Below, piece after piece: positions 57,475-64,000 of a DNA stretch of 64,000 bases (positions are counted from its first letter, which is position 1; the number at the start of each line of letters is the position of its first letter). The DNA is taken from positions 9,236 through 73,235 of the forward strand of contig JAKFCU010000113.1 in the NCBI GenBank assembly GCA_036676475.1, in the 5' to 3' direction. The translations under genes were made by a program, and so were the position numbers. The notes beneath the pieces were generated by a model. The model was not told the DNA's origin, did no database searches, and worked only from the letters and a program-made list of their open reading frames with translations. The stretch comes from LC029 sp036676475 (lineage in GTDB: Bacteria > Bacillota > Bacilli > Aneurinibacillales > RAOX-1).

Positions 57475-59274
57475 TTGACAAAAAAAATACGTGTTACCAT
57501 GATAGCAGCTATTCTTTTTCTATGTATACAACTTCTAAACAGCTATACCAGTGTATTTGAGTCTGTTGAAAATTTATCCTACGATCTTCGGTGGATGGCT
57601 TCAGGTGTGGTGCCGAAGGATTCTGATATTGTGATCATCGCAATCGATGACAAATCACTTCAAGAGTTGGGCAGATGGCCTTGGGAACGAAAAAAACATA
57701 CCCAGTTACTTGAAAAAATAGCTCCCTTAAAACCTCGGAGTGTGGTTTTTGACATCATGTTCTCGGAATCAAGTCCCGATCCCGCGGAGGACGAAGCCCT
57801 CGCTGAGGCTATGGAGAAATTTCAGGCTTCACAGGTTGTACTTCCTGAATATGCTCAATTTAGCCCCATCAGTGATGATGGAAAATTGCATGTGGAGAAC
57901 AGGGTTGTGCCTATTGATAACCTTCAAAAATTCCCTAGCGGCCATATCAATGTGATTCCGGACCCGGACGGGGTAGTACGGAAGGGGCTTTATTCCTATA
58001 GCTTTGAAGGAAAAATCATTCCTTCTCTTGATGAACAAGCGGTCGAAAGCTATTCTGGTTTTCAAATTGATGAAAATAAAATACCTTTTGATTTTTTAAA
58101 CCGATGGGATATTCCTTTTATTAAAGGATATTCTTTTCCGGTCTATTCCTACTCAGATGTTTTGAATGGGAGAGTACCGAAGGAGGATCTGTTGGATAAA
58201 TTAATCATCATTGGTCCTATGTCCGTTGGATTATCGGATCATTATGCGACGCCGGTCCAAAATTTGATGTATGGAGTGGAGATACACGCACATGCCATAG
58301 ATGCTTTATTGCATGATCGATTCCTGGTTCACATGGGAGCAGATTGGCTTTGGATACTTGGATTGATTTTGATCGGATTACTGTTGGCTCATTATTTTAG
58401 TATGAGAATGGGCATTATTCTCGTACTTTCTGTTGCGGTTAGCTATTCATTACTATCCTTATATTTATTGGAGCAGTTTTTTATCGTAACGACTATGGTT
58501 GCCCCGCTTGCCGCTCTTGTCCTGTCCTACGGGTCGAACATCGGATTAAATTATTTTTTGGAGCGCCAAGAACGCCAACAAGTAACCCGCCTATTCGGCC
58601 GCTTTGTGGCCCCGCAGGTGGTGGATGAAATCCTTCGTTTGGGTGAAGCTGGAATTAAACTGGGGGGAACCCGAAAATATATCTCGGTTCTTTTCCTGGA
58701 TGTTCGTGGCTTTACCCCGCTTTCTGAAAAGATGCAGCCAGAAGAGATCGTGGATGTATTGAATAGTTTCTTTCATGATATTACCAAGTCCATCTTTGAA
58801 CATGGGGGTACCTTGGATAAATTTATTGGAGATGCCGTAATGGCCATTTTTAATGCACCGCTAGAATTGGAAAATCATGAGGTGCAAGCGGTTAGAACAG
58901 CCATTCAGATTCAGCGACGAGCACAGGTTATCCAGCAGAGGCTTGAAGAGAAATACGGGCGAACCGTCGCATTCGGAATCGGAGTCAATTGTGGAGATGC
59001 CGTTGTCGGAAACATTGGAGCCATGGAGCGTCTCGATTATACAGCGATCGGAGATACGGTAAATCTAGCGGCTCGGCTCGAATCCAATTCCAAGCCGAAT
59101 CAGATTATTATCAGTCAAAGGGTTTATGAACAGGTAATCGCTGCTAAGGCAAATGACATTCGCATGACTTATATGGGGGCAATCAATGTAAAGGGAAAAA
59201 GTGAGCCAGTGGAGATTTATGAAGTGCATCATAAAGAGGAGGATCAGGATCCCGTAGTTGTGGTGAATTCGTAG
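57475..59274 (+). CDS. CHASE2-domain class III adenylate cyclase
   Basis: A 599-residue membrane sensor. TM1 (about 6-25), an extracellular CHASE2 domain (about 30-285, starting DLRWMASGVVPKDSDIVIIA), three further helices (about 290-365), then a cyclase domain (about 395-575). Catalytic residues: metal Asp in VLFLDVRGFTPLSE, base-recognising Lys in LDKFIGDAV, and YTAIGDTVNLAARLE with Thr and Asn/Arg, which fits a class IIIb adenylyl cyclase. It would make cAMP in response to an outside signal. TTG 57475 follows GGGGGAGA. A short terminator hairpin follows. Confidence 0.9.
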   Translation: MTKKIRVTMIAAILFLCIQLLNSYTSVFESVENLSYDLRWMASGVVPKDSDIVIIAIDDKSLQELGRWPWERKKHTQLLEKIAPLKPRSVVFDIMFSESSPDPAEDEALAEAMEKFQASQVVLPEYAQFSPISDDGKLHVENRVVPIDNLQKFPSGHINVIPDPDGVVRKGLYSYSFEGKIIPSLDEQAVESYSGFQIDENKIPFDFLNRWDIPFIKGYSFPVYSYSDVLNGRVPKEDLLDKLIIIGPMSVGLSDHYATPVQNLMYGVEIHAHAIDALLHDRFLVHMGADWLWILGLILIGLLLAHYFSMRMGIILVLSVAVSYSLLSLYLLEQFFIVTTMVAPLAALVLSYGSNIGLNYFLERQERQQVTRLFGRFVAPQVVDEILRLGEAGIKLGGTRKYISVLFLDVRGFTPLSEKMQPEEIVDVLNSFFHDITKSIFEHGGTLDKFIGDAVMAIFNAPLELENHEVQAVRTAIQIQRRAQVIQQRLEEKYGRTVAFGIGVNCGDAVVGNIGAMERLDYTAIGDTVNLAARLESNSKPNQIIISQRVYEQVIAAKANDIRMTYMGAINVKGKSEPVEIYEVHHKEEDQDPVVVVNS

Positions 59275-59283
59275 AAATGTAGT

Positions 59284-59309
59284 AGAGGCTGAAAAAGTCT
59301 CTTTTTTTT
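59284..59309 (+). terminator. Terminator after the cyclase
   Basis: AGAGGCT pairs with AGTCTCT (one wobble) and is followed by TTTTTTT. Confidence 0.7.
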
Positions 59310-59414
59310 ATTCTTAATAATACACTACATCCAAACTATCTTTGCCCAAAGTTCTTGTCGGATGTACCCGCGAAAACTATTGAATAAAAAATAGAGTTTG
59401 GATACTATTAATAA
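59309..59414. repeat. Interrupted inverted repeat upstream of the SLH/FecR gene
   Basis: ATCCAAACT (59328-59336) is matched by AGTTTGGAT (59394-59402). Outside these, TTAATA tracts at 59313-59318 and ATTAATAAT at 59406-59414 also mirror each other. The arms are about 20 bp long, separated by about 57 bp. Confidence 0.55.
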
Positions 59415-59478
59415 TTATAGAGAAACGATCCTATTAACTGAAATAGGAGATTTGAACTAATAGGAGGAGATTAGAAAG

Positions 59479-62400
59479 TTGGCTCTTAAAAGATTATTAG
59501 TAGGATGTCTAGCCTTTTTGATGGTTTTTTCATATTGGCCAGCCCTAGGTAAAGCGGCCTCACCGTTTTCGGACATTCAAGGACACTATGCGGCAGCGGA
59601 CATCCTGCAGCTGTATGAGCAAGGTGTCATTTCCGGTTACAAGGATGGGAAGTTCTATCCCAACCGCCATGTCACCCGCGCAGAATTTTTGCGGATGTTA
59701 CTAGAAACCGTACCCGTGAAAGATTGGATCAAGGGTCCTATTCCTTTTGAACAATTATCTGGACATTGGGCGTATTATTACTTGGAGCAAAGTTACCGAA
59801 GTGGGCTTATCTTAGAAACGGAATGGAATCTAGTAGACCCGAAATTGGGAGAAAGAATGACCCGTGCAGAAGCGGCTCTATTGTTGGCAAGAGCTATGGG
59901 TTTAAAGGCTTCTCCTACAATCAATAATCCATTTAAAGATTTAACTAAATCTTTAGAGAAAGAAACGAATGCCGTTCTTGCTTTAAATCAAGCTGGCATC
60001 ATCAGTGGGATGACGGAAGATACATATGGTCCGGACCAGCAGCTTACTCGTGGTCAAGTCAGTAAAATTCTTATTCTCGTCCAACAGCTTCAAAAAAAGG
60101 AACTTGAACAGCGCTTATATCTTCAAGCGGAGCTCAAAGAAATTAAAGGCGATGTGAAAGTGGTAATGAAACAGGGCACCCGGGCTGGAAAAGTCGGAGA
60201 GGTCTTGCCTGTCGGAACAGAACTGCAGACAGGGCCACAATCCAGTGCGACCCTCATATTATCTGATGGGGATGTGTTATATGTAGATGCCAACTCCCGG
60301 TTAACCATACAAGAGTTAGATATAGCTTTGCAAGGAGATAAGTCAGGGCAGCTGAAAGCGCAAGAATTTAAGATTCTAGAAGAAGCAATTCTTTTGCGCG
60401 GGAAAGCAGATGAAAAGAATATCGGTTTGAATTGGCAAACAGACAAAAAAGTGAATGACTACTCTATTTTTAAAGCACGAAATGAAACGGTTGACCCATC
60501 TGGAAAGCCTACTGTGAAAGGCTCCAAAAGTACAAAATGGTTGGATACAGATATCGAACCTGGACATACCTACCATTATCAAGTAGTCGGTGCTACAGGT
60601 CCAAATGAAGGATGGGGAAGTAAGGAAGTTAGCTTTGAAGTGGTCAAGAAGGCTTCATTTAAGCTGTGGACAGGAAATGTATTCGCCAAGGTAAAGAGCT
60701 TGTTCAGTCCAAATTCGAAATTTGAAGTGCAAACACCAACGACGACAGCTGGAGTGCGAGGGACATCATTTTCCGTTTCGGTTGGCCAAGGAGGAAGCAC
60801 AGATGTAGGGGTTTACTCTGGTTCTGTAGGAGTTAAATCATCTAACTCTTCCCAACAAGATCCGGAAATGGTGCTGAACCCGAATCAAAAGGCTAAAGTC
60901 GATCAGGAGAAAGAACCGGTTAAGGGAGTGCTTGATTTAGCGAAGGAGAATGCTTTTATCAAGAATAGCTTAGCCAAAGTGATCAATCAGGAAAAATGGG
61001 AGCAGAAACAGCAGCAAGAATGGATGAACCAACTAAAAAAAGAATTGGATCAAAGGTTAGAAGCATCCAAAGCACAGCTACCGCCTGAACAGCTAAATCA
61101 AGTACAGCAAGCTCAGGATGAATCAAAGGTGGATAAACCTGATGAATCTCAAGCGGAAAAGGATAAAGATAAGAAGGAAAAGGAAGATCTGGATCAAGCG
61201 GCAGCAAACAAGGGGATACAGGATGCTTTAGAGGCTGAGGAAAATCAGCCGGCATCTAGCAACCGAAGTGACACTTCAACGAAGAAAGATGACGAATCTT
61301 CTGTTGGATCCACAGGTGGTTCTTCAGGCGGAACCTCTGGCGGATCCAACAATGAGGATAATAATCCAACACCTACGATTCCATCAACGACAAGAACAAT
61401 ATCTGGAACGGTTTACCTTCCAACAGGAGTCGAAGTTCCTTACGGTGGACTGAAAGTATATGTACAAGCATGGGATGATAACTATAAGTATTCTGGAGAA
61501 TATGTTGATTCTCATGAAAATGCCCATACAACGGTAACGATACCATTTGGGAGCAGTTCAGCATCTTATACCCTATCAGTTCCTGTAAACGTCTTTACTA
61601 ATGGTTATCGTGTAAACTATTCCATCTCTCCATCAGGTTCTACAGAGCTAGACTTAGTGAGCCAAGGATATTATAGTCTTAACGGGACAAATACCTCTTC
61701 AGGCGGAACTCCCATTGATCTCACGGCTGGAAATGTTTCTGGGATTGATCTGGCCATTCTCAGCGGGAATGTGATTTCCGGGACGGTTAATCTACCTAGT
61801 GCAGCCCCACAGGGTGGGTTAGAAATCTATCTGGATGCAGAAAACTCAACCGATAGAGGTTCCACGACGGTATTTGTACCGGAAGGCGAAACCTCAGCGA
61901 CCTATGAATTGGTCGTACCTCCTGGAAGCGGATATGATGGTTCCTATCTAATGAGCTCGGAAAGTTCAAGCGGGCATTATTTAAGAGAAGGATCCGTTTC
62001 GCAGAATGTGGATGTTACGAACGGTGGGATGACTGGAGTTAATTTTACCCTTACTGAAGGTAAGTTGATTTCCGGAAAAATCTTCTTACCTACCGGTAAA
62101 ACGGCATCGGCAGGCGGCTTGAAGATTCACATTAATGCAGAAGATGATCCATCTAATGGCTATGGGTGGACGAATGTGAAAATTCTGGAAGGTGATTCTT
62201 CGGCTAACTATTCCCTTGTTGTACCTCCGGGAAGTTATGAGATAAGTTACCATCTTACATCTTCAGATTTGAACGGCTATCTGAACTATGGGACGAATCC
62301 AGCACTTGTAGATACAACGACTGGAGATAAAACGGGTGTTGATTTGACTGTGGCTTTAGGTCATCAGATTTCCGGCTCCATATCTTTGCCGAATAATGAG

Positions 62401-63768
62401 CTTGCTCCTCAAGGTGGCTTAGGTATAAGTGTACATGCATATCATCAATCAGCAAGTGCCTCGACCTTTGTGTATATACCGAAAGGCCAAACTTCGCGAC
62501 AATATACCTTAACTGTTCCTGAAGGATCGGGCTATGAAGTAGGCTATGAGATTAAGACAACGAATACAAATCGGTATGTGCGAAAGGGATCTACATCACC
62601 TGTAGATGTAATGAATGGCAATGTATCAGGAATCAATTTGGCTATTGCTAAGGGGAATCTGATTTCGGGTACCATTTCACTCCCTGATGGGGAAGTGGCT
62701 CCAAAAGTAGGTTTACATGTTGAGGTGAAAACAAGTGATTATCAGGGATGGACGGATGTTGTGATTCTTCCAGGACACCATTCCGCCACGTATTCAATGT
62801 CAGTGCCAGCAAATGGGTCAGTAAGCGATAGTTATGTAGCTTATGATTTTCCATCCTATAATTATCCGGGGTTAAATTATAGAAACTATGGTTACTATAG
62901 CTCAACAACAGATCTAATGTATGATTCATCCACTCCGGTAAATGCAAGCGCGAATGACCTGGAAAATATTGATTTATTTATCAAGTGGAGAAGCACCACG
63001 GAGACTCCCACTATATCCACTGGATATGTAGATACGACGATGACAACCATCTCAGGAACGGCTAAGCCAGGTTCTGTTGTTTCAGTAGTTAGAGGGGATG
63101 GGACGGTAATCGGGACGGTTACTGCTGATGGCAGTGGAGAGTATACGGTTACGCTTACTGCTCCATTATCCGCAGGGGATCTGGTTCGCATAACGGCTAA
63201 GGCAAACGGGGAAAATAAGTCCTTTCCATTAGAGGTGACGGCGCAAGCGACGATCAACTATGCACCAGTAGCAAATATGATTCCCGATCAGTTTGATTAT
63301 ATTGGCAACGGTCCTTGGACATTAGATCTATCTCCCTATCACACGGATCAGGATGGAGATACCATCACTTATAGTAATCTTGTAAGCAGTCAACCCGATA
63401 TAGTTGTCCCGAGTTTGACTGATTCTGTGGTAACGATTAATCCATCGGGTTCTTCCGCTACGGGGACAGCCATTATCAGCTTTGATTACAGTGATGGAGT
63501 GAATGTAGGATCGCAGAGCTTTAACTTTACGCTATCAGGCCCTCCTATATTAACGTGGGACGCAACTAGTCAAATAATAACTATAGTTGGAAATCCTGAT
63601 AGTACAGTCACCCTTTATCAGACGGGTGATTTGGTTTTCCAAACGGTGACAACGGATGCATCCGGTATGGCAACCATAAATATAGGAACATCCACAGGAG
63701 AATTTTATGCGGTAGAAACAAAGAACGACATACAAAGTCCAAAATCTCAACCGCTAATTGTACCATAA
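59479..63768 (+). CDS. Large SLH-anchored FecR-domain repeat surface protein
   Basis: A 1429-residue exported protein. The signal peptide ends near GKAA-SPF (about 29). Three SLH domains follow (about 30-205, starting FSDIQGHYAAADI). A FecR-type domain (about 215-475) has GDVKVVMKQGTRAGKVGEVL and GVRGTSFSVSVGQGG and is split by an FN3-like insert (about 310-395). A K/E/Q-rich linker (about 480-635) leads to five repeats beginning at Ile641, 766, 864, 964 and 1062, each ISGT-type with LP and GGL motifs. The C-terminus has Ig-like and cadherin-like modules. TTG 59479 follows AGGAGGAGAT. Probably an adhesin or S-layer-associated fibre. Confidence 0.85.
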   Translation: MALKRLLVGCLAFLMVFSYWPALGKAASPFSDIQGHYAAADILQLYEQGVISGYKDGKFYPNRHVTRAEFLRMLLETVPVKDWIKGPIPFEQLSGHWAYYYLEQSYRSGLILETEWNLVDPKLGERMTRAEAALLLARAMGLKASPTINNPFKDLTKSLEKETNAVLALNQAGIISGMTEDTYGPDQQLTRGQVSKILILVQQLQKKELEQRLYLQAELKEIKGDVKVVMKQGTRAGKVGEVLPVGTELQTGPQSSATLILSDGDVLYVDANSRLTIQELDIALQGDKSGQLKAQEFKILEEAILLRGKADEKNIGLNWQTDKKVNDYSIFKARNETVDPSGKPTVKGSKSTKWLDTDIEPGHTYHYQVVGATGPNEGWGSKEVSFEVVKKASFKLWTGNVFAKVKSLFSPNSKFEVQTPTTTAGVRGTSFSVSVGQGGSTDVGVYSGSVGVKSSNSSQQDPEMVLNPNQKAKVDQEKEPVKGVLDLAKENAFIKNSLAKVINQEKWEQKQQQEWMNQLKKELDQRLEASKAQLPPEQLNQVQQAQDESKVDKPDESQAEKDKDKKEKEDLDQAAANKGIQDALEAEENQPASSNRSDTSTKKDDESSVGSTGGSSGGTSGGSNNEDNNPTPTIPSTTRTISGTVYLPTGVEVPYGGLKVYVQAWDDNYKYSGEYVDSHENAHTTVTIPFGSSSASYTLSVPVNVFTNGYRVNYSISPSGSTELDLVSQGYYSLNGTNTSSGGTPIDLTAGNVSGIDLAILSGNVISGTVNLPSAAPQGGLEIYLDAENSTDRGSTTVFVPEGETSATYELVVPPGSGYDGSYLMSSESSSGHYLREGSVSQNVDVTNGGMTGVNFTLTEGKLISGKIFLPTGKTASAGGLKIHINAEDDPSNGYGWTNVKILEGDSSANYSLVVPPGSYEISYHLTSSDLNGYLNYGTNPALVDTTTGDKTGVDLTVALGHQISGSISLPNNELAPQGGLGISVHAYHQSASASTFVYIPKGQTSRQYTLTVPEGSGYEVGYEIKTTNTNRYVRKGSTSPVDVMNGNVSGINLAIAKGNLISGTISLPDGEVAPKVGLHVEVKTSDYQGWTDVVILPGHHSATYSMSVPANGSVSDSYVAYDFPSYNYPGLNYRNYGYYSSTTDLMYDSSTPVNASANDLENIDLFIKWRSTTETPTISTGYVDTTMTTISGTAKPGSVVSVVRGDGTVIGTVTADGSGEYTVTLTAPLSAGDLVRITAKANGENKSFPLEVTAQATINYAPVANMIPDQFDYIGNGPWTLDLSPYHTDQDGDTITYSNLVSSQPDIVVPSLTDSVVTINPSGSSATGTAIISFDYSDGVNVGSQSFNFTLSGPPILTWDATSQIITIVGNPDSTVTLYQTGDLVFQTVTTDASGMATINIGTSTGEFYAVETKNDIQSPKSQPLIVP
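61399..62990 (+). repeat. Five-fold internal protein repeat
   Basis: Units start at 61399, 61774, 62068, 62368 and 62662 (125, 98, 100 and 98 residues apart). Common pattern: ISG[T/K/S]-x-x-LP, GGL-x-[I/V], T-x-V-x-[I/V]-P, S-A-x-Y-x-L-x-VP-x-G-S, and a closing GI-[D/N]-L-x-I. DNA-level identity between units is modest, so the duplications are old. Confidence 0.8.
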
Positions 63769-63774
63769 TTTTTT

Positions 63775-63808
63775 AGGTCAACGTGTAGTAACACGTTGAC
63801 CTTTTTTT
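63775..63808 (+). terminator. Terminator of the SLH/FecR gene
   Basis: AGGTCAACGTGT pairs perfectly with ACACGTTGACCT around AGTA, followed by TTTTTTT. Confidence 0.93.
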
Positions 63809-63883
63809 CCTGACGGAGTGAATGAAGGTAAGGGGATAATTATCCGCTTATTTTAGCTGCACACCTCTGATCTGATTATTCTA

Positions 63884-64000
63884 CTAAAACCTTAACTGCT
63901 CAAACCGGTAATGTTCCACTTGCTCCAACAGGGCTGTATTATTGTTTTTGATTTCGTCCTGATTCTGAATGGGCGAATGCTGACTCATATAGCTCATCAT
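63884..64000 (-). CDS. 3' end of an unidentified minus-strand gene (partial)
   Basis: A minus-strand frame runs from the right window edge to a TAG at 63884-63886. The 38 visible residues are polar and helical, rich in Q, N and E (QDEIKNNNTALLEQVEHYRF). The start lies outside the window, so neither start nor family can be given. It converges on the SLH/FecR gene. Confidence 0.5.
   Translation of the reverse strand: MMSYMSQHSPIQNQDEIKNNNTALLEQVEHYRFEQLRF

Overview
The window is chromosomal core DNA of an endospore-forming Firmicute of the order Bacillales. Evidence: spoIIR, spoIID, spoIIQ, spoIIID, sinI/sinR and mbl, strong AGGAGG ribosome sites, TTG/GTG starts and SLH-domain surface proteins. 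Gene order follows the Bacillus subtilis ywl-glyA-upp-atp-ywzB-ywmB-murAA-spoIID-spoIIQ-spoIIID-mbl-fabZ stretch. The embedded 11-gene nuo operon, SLH proteins and an Ala/Lys-rich NuoC suggest the Paenibacillaceae/Brevibacillus/Ammoniphilus grade (inference).

Layout. 1-0.6 kb: tail of a CadA-type metal ATPase and a decayed HesB-like gene. 0.6-13.1 kb: spoIIR, a SAM-riboswitch-controlled homocysteine methyltransferase/MTHFR, ywlB, ywlC with a dense DnaA-box cluster, mntP, a ZIP transporter, ywlE, a chemoreceptor, rpiB, ywlG, glyA, a 48-aa protein, upp and mnaA. 13.1-24.1 kb is accessory: a degenerate IS1595-like element with terminal repeats, an SLH-anchored phosphodiester glycosidase, a TetR-MFP-RND efflux operon and a thiolase. 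24.3-31.7 kb: the atpIBEFHAGDC operon behind a consensus promoter and a 5' leader containing an intrinsic terminator. 31.9-32.2 kb: an Xre regulator. 32.7-43.1 kb: nuoABCDHIJKLMN without nuoEFG. 43.4-44.3 kb: convergent, 3'-overlapping sinI and sinR, and a small zinc-ribbon-like protein. 44.5-56.8 kb: Nudix hydrolase, ywzB, ywmB, murA, phosphohexomutase, spoIID, a DUF559-type nuclease, a copper-amine-oxidase-N-like protein, spoIIQ, a c-di-GMP-I-like riboswitch before a 53-aa membrane protein, spoIIID, mbl, a flagellar rod-gene remnant, an EpuA-like protein and fabZ. 56.9-64 kb: DUF3307 protein, CHASE2-adenylate cyclase, a 1429-aa SLH/FecR repeat protein and the 3' end of a minus-strand gene.

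How the parts relate. Respiration (NADH-independent-type complex I and F1Fo ATPase), one-carbon metabolism (glyA, MTHFR), cell-envelope synthesis (mnaA, murA, mbl, fabZ) and the engulfment/mother-cell sporulation genes are adjacent, as in B. subtilis. Two families of short interspersed repeats mark the accessory positions. Family A (about 22 bp) matches the terminal repeats of the degenerate IS. Family B (about 51 bp) lies mostly just downstream of intrinsic terminators between 47.8 and 54.2 kb.

Most notable signals: the DnaA-box cluster at ywlC, the putative c-di-GMP riboswitch between spoIIQ and spoIIID, the convergent sinI/sinR pair sharing a bidirectional terminator inside coding sequence, the terminator-associated family B repeats, and the structured atp leader. 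All calls come from reading the sequence; no database search was run.
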